Shown here: positions 23,213-32,877 of the stretch, in pieces
How the letters are laid out: each line of letters starts with the position of its first letter
How positions within the stretch are numbered: position 1 is the first letter of the stretch
Assembly: GCA_004519485.1 (NCBI GenBank)
Contig: CP038133.1
Location: forward strand, 434,001-498,000
Direction: 5' to 3'
DNA: 64,000 nucleotides
Origin: Nannochloropsis oceanica
Taxonomy: Eukaryota > Sar > Eustigmatophyceae > Eustigmatales > Monodopsidaceae
The notes under the pieces: generated by a model
The model's input: the letters and a program-made list of their open reading frames with translations, nothing else
Database searches by the model: none
Told to the model about the DNA's origin: nothing
Position numbers and translations under genes: made by a program

Positions 23213-24391
23213 ATGTCGCTGCTAGCGACGGTCTGCCGGCTGAGCAGGTAAGAGAACGAAGCACGATGATTCTCTGGCTTTCCATCATCCTACCTGTCTC
23301 CTGCCTCCTGCTTTCCTCTGCCACCGTGGTGTTTGACTCGGTTACTGAACCACGGACTGTCCCCTGGGAAGGTTTCGCGAGACACATGTCGTGGGGTTTC
23401 GAAAACCTTTGTAGGCGTGGGCGTTTTCAAAGATAGGGGATTGGTAAGACTCTTTTCTTGCCTCCGACTCCCTTCTTGCTGTTGCTGTTGGGCTCTGTGT
23501 GGTGTGGCTGCCACTTGTTGTTTGTTGTCTTTTTGCCTCGCTGGCCCCGAGCCCAATTTGGTGTCCTCCTTCCTGCTCTTGGACTCTGCATTATACCGTA
23601 CGGCCAGTGTCTCGTAGCATCTGCTCGTATGTCAGATAAACAGTCTCTTTCTTCTCCTCTCCGTCTTTATCAAGCGTTCCTCTCTCATCCTCCGCCTTCG
23701 CCCCTCCCCATTGTACAGACCCATCACCCCCGGCCCAACGACTTCCACCCGCGCCATGTCCAAGAAGCGGGCCGTAAACGTGGTCCTGCTTGAAGACCTG
23801 GCCCTGCAGGGCTTTGCAGGGGAAACAGTGGCAGTCAAGCCGGGGTATGCCCGCAACTTCCTCATCCCAGGCCGCAAGGCTGTGTACGCCACTGCCGACA
23901 ACAAAGCACTGCACGTCGTGGAACGCTCGGACGAGGAGCGGAGGCTCTTAGAAGAACGCCGAGATTTCGTGCAGTTCAAAGCGCGGGCTGCGGATCGGGC
24001 ATTAACATTTACCCGAAAGATTTCATTGGATGGAACGAGTTTGGAGCAGCCTCTTACCAAGGCCGAGCTAGCCGGGGCTGTGCGAAAACAGTTGAAGCGC
24101 CGAGTGGAGGAGACTGACATTCGATTGCCCCGAGGCACGGAAGTGAATGTCTTGGGAGATCTGGAGATCAAGGTAGAAGTGGGAGTACCACAGCTGTTGT
24201 TATTGCAAGAGCATCTACAGCAGCAGCAAGACGGGGGGTGTCCTACAGCGATGGGGGAGAAGAAGGGGGGAGTCAAGGAGAAGAGAGAGGCTGTGTCTGT
24301 CAAGGTAAATATCCTCAAGGATGAGACGAAGCGGGATCAAAGAGTCTCTCGTGGGCCAGATGCAGAGGGAGGCGGAAAGCCGAATGAATAA
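23213..24391 (+). CDS. MRPL9: Mitochondrial large-subunit ribosomal protein bL9m
   Basis: A 35-nt first exon (23213-23247, MSLLATVCRLSR) is spliced over a 471-nt intron (GTAAGA..TACAG) to exon 23719-24391; the join completes an Arg codon and gives 235 residues. Exon 1 is a typical mitochondrial presequence: no acidic residues, Arg and Ser, hydrophobic. The body has the bL9 N-domain (VNVVLLEDLALQGFAGETV, then VKPGYARNFLIP at about 45-56), the RNA-binding hallmark. The linker helix and C-domain follow, then a Lys/Glu-rich tail longer than in bacteria (about 150 residues). bL9 sits at the base of the L1 stalk. Without the first exon the protein would start at MSKKRAVN and lack targeting; a plastid bL9 is then the alternative, but the leader has no signal peptide. 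Confidence 0.88.
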
Positions 24392-24524
24392 AATATAGTG
24401 GAGGGAGACGAGCCTAAGCCAAATAAGTGACAGGCAGACAAAACAAATAGAAAGCCTTTGCAGATGCCTCGCCATCCCCTTCTAATTTATTCCATTTTAA
24501 AACATTGTTGGACTTAAAAGTATT

Positions 24525-27353
24525 TTAAATCACCACTCCTCCATCTCCTTCCAATCCATTTTCCGACCCAACCATCGTTGCCCGATGCCGCAACACATTT
24601 TCAAGGGCATCGATCAAAATTCGAGTTGTCCTGGCCGAAGCCACCTGCGATGCCAACAAATAAACCACATTTCCCAGCGGCCTGGCGTAAACACCCGCCC
24701 TTTTCAGATCCCGTACGACATTCACAGATGCTGTGGATCTATACCCCTCTCCTCGCCCTTTCTTCCCCTCGTCCAGCTCCACCGCCAGGACCGTGCCCAG
24801 AGCGACGGCCCGCCGCACCCCAGCGATAAGGGAAAGGGCAGCTACCTGGCGCTCATTGTGCACACATCGACGGCTGTCGCTGTCAGTACTCTTACTATTA
24901 TTCTCCTGCTGCTGCAGCTGCTGCTGGTGGTCCCGATCCTTATGCATGGCTTCATAAGCTTCCAGGGCCCGCACGGCAGCAGCACACGCAAGGGGATTAG
25001 CTGTATAAGAATGCCCGTGCAAAAGCGCGTCCGACTTTGCCGGCCCATGGAACGCCTTGAAAACAGCCTCAGAGGTCAAGGTAAGAGCGAGGGGGAGGTA
25101 TCCCCCCGTCAGTGTCTTACCGTAGCAGGCAATATCAGGAGTCACACCCAAAAGCTCCGCCGCCGACGCACACCCCAACCGATGCAACCCACTCGCCACC
25201 TCATCAAACACGACTGGGAGCCCCCTTGCCCGCCCTTCCAGCGTGAGCAAACGCTGGAAGAGCGGGTCGACTAAGATCATGCCCGCCGCCCCCATCAACA
25301 CGGGCTCCAATAACACGGCCCCCAGTCGTCGCTGTCGTTGTTGCGGTTGCCGCATGTGCCGCGGTTGCCGCCCTTGTCCTCCACCTCTATCCTCCCCTGC
25401 TTCGTGTCCTCCATCTCTATCCTCCCCTGCTTCGAAGGCATCCATCTGTGTTCGGATGGCACGTCGATACACATTAGCCAGCTCCGATTTCTCCCGAGCG
25501 GGCATGTCGAGGAGCGCAGCCATGCCTCCTGGGAAGGAGAGCAGACGCACCCCCACGACAGTGGAGGATGAGGATGACGACGACGACGAGGAGGACGAAG
25601 CGGCGACGATTTCCCAGGGTACTTCAACCTGCAGCAGGCCTTGTACGTAGCCGAAGATAGGGACAGCGAGGGAAAGGGTGCGCGGTTGATACCAAGGGTG
25701 CTGACCTGTGTTGAAGACAGTGGGAGCAGCAGCATTCATGCATCCGAGCGTGTCCCCGTGGTAACAGTCCCGCTGCGTCACCACTGCCACTTGTACCTTT
25801 CCCTCATCTCCTTTCTCTTCCTCGCCGACAGAAGAAGAAAGAGTGGTAGATGCTTTCTTCAGGGCCATTTTAACCGCGATCTCCATGGCTGTAGAACCAT
25901 TATCACTAAAAAACACCCGCTCCGCCCAACCTTTCCCCGGGCCCGCCAACATCAATTCCGCCAAACGCAGCGCCGGCTCGTGCACAATTCCGGGGAATAT
26001 GACGTGACCGTACCGCCCTGCTGCTGCCCCCACCGCCAGGGCCACATCAGCTCGACCGTGCCCCAGCCCTTGGGTCCACCAGGAGGCACACGCGTCTATG
26101 AGGCGCCGAGATGAGCAGCCATCCTCCCCTTCCTCCCCCTCCTCCTCCCTCTTCTCAATGATGCTATAGTGATCCCCATAAGCCGAGTCTACGACATGCA
26201 CATTCTTGCTCTTCAAGCCACGGTGCTGTGTGAAAGGATACCAAAATACCTCGGCCGCCCTGTCGGGCATAGACCTCAAGCGCTGCAAGCGTGCTTCCTC
26301 CCTTTCAATCAAAACGCATAGCAAGTGCCGAAAAGACTCTTCGTGATTTTCGTACCAGACTGTTAGCGCATCGTCGTTACCATTTATAGCGTTAGTTGAG
26401 GTAAATGAGGAGGAGGACGACGACACCGACGATGACGACGATGACGACGACGGCGAGGACGAAGACGTTCGGAGGGGTGGCAAGGGGGGCAAGGACACGA
26501 CGGGGAGCATTGAGTGGCCCAGTGTGACGTTAATGTAGGTGCGGACAGCGGATGCATTGTTGAGGTGGTCAGGAGAGTCAAGAATAGCAATGGCGTGCAC
26601 GTCGTAGCCTCGGGAGTAGAGTGATTCATAGGCTGCCAGCGTGATAGCGATGCCCCCCAACTTCCCGTCCCCGATCAAGACCACCGGCAGACGCAGTGGG
26701 CGATACAAATCCGCCTGTGTTTGCAGCGCAGAGGACGGCCCTGGGCTCAGGACGCCACCAGCTGTCTCCACGAGGGTGACTCTTCCTGCTTTTAATCCTT
26801 CTCTACCCTCATTCCCCTCCTCCTCTTGCGCTTGATGCAAGTGGGCTTGCAGCTTTGCCAACAGGTCTTCCCCTGTGACTGTTTTCCCTTCCTTGGCCGC
26901 CGCCAGATGTGGGGACACGGGTGTGCTCCAGCTAAAGAACGTGTGACAGCACACTCCCTTGGGGGTGTATCGCTGCACAAAAGTCCCGTCGTGCACGTCC
27001 CCAGTCTGCAGGGGCTTCACGTACGTTGCTTGCCGCCGCGGAGGGCCGATCAGGGCCGCACGCAACAATCCCGCCGACACCACCGTCTTGCCGACGTCTG
27101 TATTGGCCCCGAATACCTGAAAGACGGTCAAGCCCATGACTTCAGGCGTGGTGGTGGCTGCGATGTGAGTGCCTGAGAAAGCAGTTACAGCAGTGTAGGC
27201 AAGAGGTTCAGGTTCAATCGGATGTGCTTTAGCCTGGTCTGGGTCGACGGCTTCGCTTGCTGTGAGTGATGTAGCCCTGTTTTTGGTGCTCTTGACACAA
27301 CTGTATCTGTGTAGCGATCGTGAGTAAAACAAAGATTGAGTCAGTGTCATCAT
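24525..27353 (-). CDS. BIO3-BIO1: Bifunctional biotin synthesis protein: dethiobiotin synthetase (BioD) fused to DAPA aminotransferase (BioA)
   Basis: A single exon of 942 residues from the ATG at 27353. An Arg/Ser-rich leader (MMTLTQSLFYSRSLHRYS) looks mitochondrial. The BioD half begins at FQVFGANTDVGKT (P-loop for ATP) and includes KPLQTG and VETAGGVLSPG. After a serine-rich linker the BioA half starts at FWYPFTQH and contains WWTQGLGHG, FFSDNGSTAMEIAVKMAL, YHGDTLGCM, and the PLP lysine in CYGKTLTGGYLP (about K746), with HGHSYTANPLACAAA after it. It converts 7-keto-8-aminopelargonate to 7,8-diaminopelargonate and then dethiobiotin in one polypeptide, as in plant BIO3-BIO1, which is mitochondrial. 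Serine and glutamine runs interrupt both halves. It converges on bL9m (133 bases) and is head to head with CK2 beta. Confidence 0.95.
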   Translation of the reverse strand: MMTLTQSLFYSRSLHRYSCVKSTKNRATSLTASEAVDPDQAKAHPIEPEPLAYTAVTAFSGTHIAATTTPEVMGLTVFQVFGANTDVGKTVVSAGLLRAALIGPPRRQATYVKPLQTGDVHDGTFVQRYTPKGVCCHTFFSWSTPVSPHLAAAKEGKTVTGEDLLAKLQAHLHQAQEEEGNEGREGLKAGRVTLVETAGGVLSPGPSSALQTQADLYRPLRLPVVLIGDGKLGGIAITLAAYESLYSRGYDVHAIAILDSPDHLNNASAVRTYINVTLGHSMLPVVSLPPLPPLRTSSSSPSSSSSSSSVSSSSSSFTSTNAINGNDDALTVWYENHEESFRHLLCVLIEREEARLQRLRSMPDRAAEVFWYPFTQHRGLKSKNVHVVDSAYGDHYSIIEKREEEGEEGEDGCSSRRLIDACASWWTQGLGHGRADVALAVGAAAGRYGHVIFPGIVHEPALRLAELMLAGPGKGWAERVFFSDNGSTAMEIAVKMALKKASTTLSSSVGEEEKGDEGKVQVAVVTQRDCYHGDTLGCMNAAAPTVFNTGQHPWYQPRTLSLAVPIFGYVQGLLQVEVPWEIVAASSSSSSSSSSSSTVVGVRLLSFPGGMAALLDMPAREKSELANVYRRAIRTQMDAFEAGEDRDGGHEAGEDRGGGQGRQPRHMRQPQQRQRRLGAVLLEPVLMGAAGMILVDPLFQRLLTLEGRARGLPVVFDEVASGLHRLGCASAAELLGVTPDIACYGKTLTGGYLPLALTLTSEAVFKAFHGPAKSDALLHGHSYTANPLACAAAVRALEAYEAMHKDRDHQQQLQQQENNSKSTDSDSRRCVHNERQVAALSLIAGVRRAVALGTVLAVELDEGKKGRGEGYRSTASVNVVRDLKRAGVYARPLGNVVYLLASQVASARTTRILIDALENVLRHRATMVGSENGLEGDGGVVI

Positions 27354-27574
27354 GATTTTTTGTCTGTGATTTTGTAGAGACGGTGCGAAGGGATAGAGGA
27401 GGTAATGCCGTTCCTTTCTTGCCCGCCAAGTGCTTCTACATTGCAAGTATGCTCAATCCTGCACCCACCATACATGTATCACAGGCATGCTCAATTTTGC
27501 AACAAGCGCCAGGTGATCGCTGGGGTGGTGGCAAAAACTAGACGCTCGCGAGCAGTGGGTAGCGGGGATGCTCA
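27354..27574. promoter_or_regulatory. 221-bp bidirectional promoter, BioDA (-) / CK2 beta (+)
   Basis: Start codons of two divergent genes are 221 bp apart, so both promoters must lie here or overlap the leaders. A direct repeat GCATGCTCAAT / GTATGCTCAAT with related copies occurs at about 27445-27496. An ATG at 27568 just before the CK2 beta start is out of frame. Confidence 0.55.
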
Positions 27575-28996
27575 ATGGGCGGGCTCTTATACTTCGTGCG
27601 AGGCATTCTTCTTCTCTTGGTGATTTGTCCGGTCCAGCTGCCTGTCCATCGTGAAGGATCATCCAGGGTTGTCCTTTGTGCCGCTGCAAGCAATGTAGTA
27701 GATGGGGAAGGAGGCTTCGGCACGAGGCCGCCGCCGCCTTTGGCCCCACCTTCATCTTGGAGCATCGAGGGCAGAGGGGACGAGGAGGAGGACGACGATC
27801 ACTCTACCTGGCTGTCAGATCTCAGCTCTACTCCTAGCATGTCATTTCCTCAGCCTCATGTCCCACCGCGTGGCAGTAGATCGATTGACAACGAGATAGA
27901 AGAGAGTGTAGATGCAAATGATTACGAGCATTACAAGTCGGAGGAGGACGTCGGAAAAGAGGAGGACGACGACGATAGCCTCGAGGCCCTTTTTTCAGCC
28001 CCAGAGCTGGAAGACAGGCGAACACAAAGCAGCTGGATACATCGTTTTTGCCGTACCCCTGGGAATGAACTTTTTTGTGTCGTCCCTGCTTCTTTTCTGG
28101 CGGATGAGTTCAACTGGTTGGGCCTCCCTTCAGACCTGGCCGCCATCAACCTGCTGCTTGGCAACGTCGTCGACAAAGGCGACAAGTTGACCGTCAGTGT
28201 CAGTAAGGACAGTAGGGTGCCATTTGCATGGGATGATGTCATCGCTCAACGGATGTATGGACTCATTCATGCACGGTTTATCGTGACGCAGAAAGGCCTA
28301 AACGCAATGCGGGAGAAATATGAGCACGGGCATTTCGGCCGCTGTCCCCGCCTGGCCTGCGACGAACAAGTCCTGCTGCCTGTAGGTGTTCGGGACGAAG
28401 AGGGGAGGGGAAGACAAGAAAAGGCGGACGAGGGGCATAGCCAGAGGGATTATAAAGGATGCGTCAATCTCTATTGCCCACGCTGTCGAGAGCTGTACCG
28501 GCCGGCCGACCCGTATCATCAGCAGCTCAATGGCGCTTACTGGGGTACCAGCTTCGCTCATCTCTTTGTACTGGCCTTTCCTGATCTATGTCTTGTGCCA
28601 TCTTTACGCGATGATTCTTTGATGGGGGCAGAAAATGGGGATCATTCGACGACGACAGGGATCAGTTCCAGGGGCAGCAGCAGCAGCAGCAGCACGGGAA
28701 AGTATGTGCCGCGGGTATTTGGCTTTCGTGTAGAAGTTGATTGCAAAAGGAACAAAATCCTGTGGCCCGGATATCAGAAGGGAAGAACTGCAGCAGACTC
28801 CAATCCTCCGCCACTGTATCCCGCAGAGCAGTGTCGGCCGTATGGCCGATCACCCTTGTCACTGAGCAGACAAAGAATGGTCATTGTCAAAATGAAGTTC
28901 GGTTTCCGGGAGATTTCCCATTTGTGGTGTAAGCGCTGGTGGAAGGAAATGAGGAAGATGAGATGCCGAGCACCAAGATGTATGCGATGCAAATAA
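27575..28996 (+). CDS. CKB: Casein kinase 2 regulatory (beta) subunit with long N-terminal extension
   Basis: A 473-codon frame. Residues from about 150 form a complete CK2 beta core: SSWIHRFCRTPGNELFCVV, FNWLGL, the WDDVIAQRMYGLIHARFI region, then zinc ligands CPRLAC (about 257) and CPRC (about 302) and PYHQQLNGAYWGTSF, ending in YVPRVFGFRV. CK2 beta dimerises through the zinc finger and docks two catalytic subunits. Two features are odd. About 150 residues precede the core: a hydrophobic MGGLLYFVRGILLLLVICPVQ that looks like a signal peptide, then an acidic stretch. About 75 basic residues follow the core. Typical length is about 215. The usual start may instead be an internal ATG (27838, MSFPQPH), which would give a normal cytosolic or nuclear protein. 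A loop between the zinc Cys pairs is also expanded. Confidence 0.88.
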   Translation: MGGLLYFVRGILLLLVICPVQLPVHREGSSRVVLCAAASNVVDGEGGFGTRPPPPLAPPSSWSIEGRGDEEEDDDHSTWLSDLSSTPSMSFPQPHVPPRGSRSIDNEIEESVDANDYEHYKSEEDVGKEEDDDDSLEALFSAPELEDRRTQSSWIHRFCRTPGNELFCVVPASFLADEFNWLGLPSDLAAINLLLGNVVDKGDKLTVSVSKDSRVPFAWDDVIAQRMYGLIHARFIVTQKGLNAMREKYEHGHFGRCPRLACDEQVLLPVGVRDEEGRGRQEKADEGHSQRDYKGCVNLYCPRCRELYRPADPYHQQLNGAYWGTSFAHLFVLAFPDLCLVPSLRDDSLMGAENGDHSTTTGISSRGSSSSSSTGKYVPRVFGFRVEVDCKRNKILWPGYQKGRTAADSNPPPLYPAEQCRPYGRSPLSLSRQRMVIVKMKFGFREISHLWCKRWWKEMRKMRCRAPRCMRCK

Positions 28997-29140
28997 GATG
29001 TAAAACGAAAACCAGAGGAAAATAAGCAAACAGTATTAAATCAATCGAGTTTTTGTCTTTGTAGAGTTTCTTGTTTTTATTAACATAGCTTTTTCGGTGA
29101 ATCCTGTATAGTGTGACTCTCATTTTTCATTCGGTTATCG

Positions 29141-30634
29141 CTACGATGTCGGTTCGTGTGGTAGTCGATTATTGCTATTATTAATGTGGTGATGAAGCTG
29201 ATACAGAAACGAGTTCCCGCCATCAGTGCCACTGCCATTTCCATCCACTTGGGCCGCCAATCGCCTTGTTTGATTATTTCGTTCCAAGGCCTCTTCCAAG
29301 CATGCCTGTGTCACGGCCCCTAGCCCCGCTCGAACGGCGAGAAGTGCACCTTCGTTAATGATGTTACTTAGCTCCGCTCCTGAAAACCCCTTAGAGCATC
29401 GAGCAATTTTCATGAGGTCCACAGCGGGGGATAAGCGGATGTTGCGAGAATGCACTTCCAAAATCGCGCGTCGGCCCCTTGTATCTGGCAGGCCCACAGC
29501 GATGTGTCGATCGAAACGACCAGGGCGGATCAAGGCTGAGTCAATAACCTCTGGTCTATTTGTAGCAGCAATGACAAGTACACAAGTCTCCCCTCCTTCG
29601 AACCCATCCATTTCACAAAGCAGCTGGTTCAGCGTCTGGTCCCGTTCATCGTTAGACGAGAAGGACCCTCGGGCTTTTGCCAAGGCGTCTAGCTCGTCAA
29701 TGAAAATAATACAGGGAGCATTGACCCTCCCTCGTTGAAACAAATCACGCACACGTGCCGCTCCTCTTCCTACGAGCATTTCTACAAAGTCACTCGCTGA
29801 GCAGCTGATGAAAGACACACCCGCCTCGTTTGCGACTGCTCTCGCGAGGAGGGTCTTGCCAGTCCCTGGAGCTCCTGACAGCAGGATACCTAAAGGAGGG
29901 GGCGAGCGGGTGAGGGACGATGCTGGTCTTTTCATTAATTGAAATGTTATGTTTCACTTACCCTTGGGTAATCGGGCACCAATGGCGTCGTAACGAGTGC
30001 TATCTCTCAGGAATTCAACCACCTCCGACAGCTCCAGCTTCGCCGTGTCGATGCCCGCCACATCTTTGAAAGTGACCAGCCGCTTCTTTTGATTTTGCTT
30101 GGCGTCCTTCTGTTCTTTTCCCACGCTATCGTTGGGATTGTAAAGCTTGTTCATCATCTTGTACACCAAAGCAAGATATAAGAACGGAGCGAGAGTCAGC
30201 AACAGCGTCATGATGCGCCGCCCCCATGAAGGCGTGGCGGTTCCAAACTGTACGCCATTCTTCTGCAGCATCTCGACGATCCATTGACGGTCCAAGTGTG
30301 GGATGACAAAAGTTCGGTACGCTTGAGGCCGGGCGAGTTGCACAGCAGCAGCAGCACCGGCGGCACCTGCGGCCGTGGCCTTCATTTGCACCTCAAATCG
30401 GTCTTGGCTCATCAAGACCCTTGCCAGCTTTCCTTCCTGAGCGTGCTTTAAAAATTCGGAAAAGGGCAGAGAGACGGGAGCGCGGGGCCGAAGAGCGTTC
30501 AAAAGGTGTAGCACCATTGGGGGCAAGGATGAGTACATCCAGCCTCGAGAAGAGGAGGAGGAAGAGGAGGACGAGGAGGGAAGGAGTGGCGGAGAGAGTG
30601 ACGGCATCGGGCCGGGCGGCACGGCGGCTGCCAT
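29141..30634 (-). CDS. FtsH-like membrane AAA ATPase lacking the M41 peptidase domain
   Basis: Exons 30634-29962 and 29889-29141 (72-nt intron) join to 473 residues. The N-terminal part has an FtsH extracellular-type module ([20 protein letters not shown]) and a membrane helix at about 140-162 ([20 protein letters not shown]). The AAA module begins [10 protein letters not shown], with Walker A GAPGTGKT (about 230), Walker [11 protein letters not shown] (about 283), the second region of homology [18 protein letters not shown] (about 331-350) with both arginine fingers, and the lid helix [20 protein letters not shown]. The protein then stops after about 45 low-complexity residues; there is no HExxH zinc protease domain, and none lies downstream before CK2 beta ends. 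Active FtsH, YME1 and AFG3 proteins carry it. It may act as an unfoldase or partner subunit, as plant FtsHi proteins do. Organelle location not deducible. Confidence 0.85.
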
Positions 30635-32877
30635 CTGGTGGGTAAAGTCCTAGTACCGAGATGCAAGGGCAGGCTTAGTATGGGGCTGTGCGTAGGGATA
30701 GAAAGAGCGGGCGTAAGAGATTTGAAAGGATGTCTGACAACGTGTATTCGCCATCGTGGTGGATCGTTGAAGTGCTAGGTAGGTGTGCCAGCTTCCGCAA
30801 AGGTGGACATTCCCCCCAAAACAAATGTCCGTTTGATCGATCTCCCCGCCATACTTTTGGGGGGGGGGGAGCTTCTCTCACGCTCCTACCACCGCAACTC
30901 ATTATTGAATATTGTAGACAGGCGTACACGCACGTGAAACACCATGAACCGCCGGCGAGACGGTGAGTATAGGTGCGACAACACTACCTATTCAGCAGAA
31001 TTGGAAATCGCATCAACAGCACACTAGCCAAAAACGTCACAAGACCCGCGATTATTCCAGCAGAAAGGAAGAGGACGAAGAGGGAGAGAAGGACGACGAG
31101 GAGGACGAAGATGAGGAGGAGTAACATCATCACCAGCAGCAGCAGCAGCATCGCCAGCAACAAATTATTGTACGAGAAAAACGTCGCAGTAAGAGGAGAG
31201 AGGATAAGTTCGAAGAGAGAGGCAGGACCCAAGGTGGGCCGCACTCGCTACGTGGTGGGTGGGGGGTAGGAAAGCAGGTCACAGTAGAAGAGGATGTGGA
31301 GAAAGACCAGCCTTACCGGGTGTGCAGCAAGGTGACTTGACGGCATTCCGCTTCCTCAAGGTTGAATGGGAGGAGGTCTCAGATTGCGACCCTACTACCT
31401 GCAGATGTTTACTGGAGTAGTTATAAGCGAGGCGAATGCTTCTGAGAAGATGTATGCTGCATGTGGAAATATATTTATTCTATACGCATGTGTGTAAGTG
31501 TATAAACATATGTATGGTTTAAATGGTAGAGACAGGGAAAGGTAGGAAGAAGGAGACTTGGCGGAGGATCCCGAAGTAGGCGAGAGCGCCGACAGCCTTG
31601 ATTGAGGCCCATCCGCGGGCGAACCTTCGCCTCTTGTCCTATGGAAGGCTTCCCCTCGTATGCAATTCCTAGGGGACGTCAGGTTGCATGCGATAGTTCT
31701 AGAATCGTAGGATAGCTACGACAGAAAAGAACGATGAGCCGAGCCACTATTATTCCTATTCCTAATTCCTATTCCTTAAATTCCTTAATTCCTTATTCCT
31801 TCCTCTCCTTCTTTCCCTTCCTCCATTTCATTTCCTTCATACATTCATGCTTTCATTCTTACTTGCAAAGATCAGTGGGGGTTTTCCCACAGAGACTTCA
31901 CATAGATACCCCTAAAGTCTGGAGACATGAGCCATTCACGCCCAGAAGTGTGCTTTCTTTGACCTTTCTAAAATCCTTTCAAATCCCCGTCTCTTCACAC
32001 GCTCTGGTTCTGATATGGAGACAATAGACGAAGTTCTGCATCCTCTGTCTGCTGCTTCTCTCGTTCCCCTTTTTCTTGTAGTGGTTAAAGTTTGAGTTTG
32101 CACCGCATGACACAATCATCTGCCAAAGGGCAGCAGCGGCATGGACGAGATGGCGAAGAAGCCGAGAGCAGATCTCCCAACGGTTGATCAGCAGCAGCCC
32201 ATATTTTGTAACGCGCATGTCCCACGCCTAACTTTGACGAGAAGCGACCCCACTCCTCGAGGGTGAAACCGATACATCATCATCAAGCCACATGTTTGCC
32301 GACTCTCCGAGATGGAGATGCTGGGGCAGCGCGCAAATTTTACAGCTCCCACATGCTGCATCTTCTCGCAAAGCGGGCGGGACATCGTCAAACACGATGC
32401 CAACGGCCACCAACACATGGCTCAAATTCACTTGAACGTTTTTGGCCGACAGCGGAGTGAGGGTGCACAGTGGTCGCACAGTAAGCTCTTTGCAATTTAT
32501 CTCAGCATGAGCGACTACAAGTAGCGATGCTTGGCGCCTCTGTCTTGACACCCGCAAACATACAATGTATGGCCCATGCGCACCCACATGAGACCAAGAT
32601 AATTGGCAAAAAGCACAATTTAAACCCTCACGTCAATCATCGCTGATGCGTGCACAAAAACACACATGACACAGCGCAAGAACCTTTACGCCTTTGATCA
32701 TCATCAGCAACATTAGCATCGTCGTCGTCCCACTTGCCAGCTAGCACGACGGCTGTGGCAGCCGCATTAGCACTTACCCACACCATAGCCCAAGGAGCCG
32801 CTCCCTTACATCGTCGCCGCGAGAGTTGATCCACCAGAAGATCGTATCATCGAACTCCAAGCCACACATTTATTAGC
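30635..32877. other. 2.2-kb intergenic region
   Basis: Upstream of the FtsH-like gene and of the tyrosinase gene. A GAC/GAG/AGC-rich patch at 31075-31160 gives artificial Leu-rich (minus) or Arg/Ser-rich (plus) frames. An ATG at 31346 (minus) opens MPSSHLAAHP and runs into GTAAGG, a possible leader exon for the FtsH-like gene, unproven. Minus frames at 32228-32587 look non-repetitive but match nothing I know. A 9-bp G run lies near 30870. No RNA gene recognised. Confidence 0.45.

Noticed and set aside
30944-31025. Plus-strand ATG followed by a GTGAGT donor-like site (MNRRRD...)
   Set aside because: Either spliced or unspliced reading stops within about 27 codons; no support for a gene.
30984-31244. 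Minus-strand Leu/Val-rich frame resembling a membrane protein
   Set aside because: Produced by GAC/GAG/AGC repeats read on the opposite strand; no supported start or continuation.
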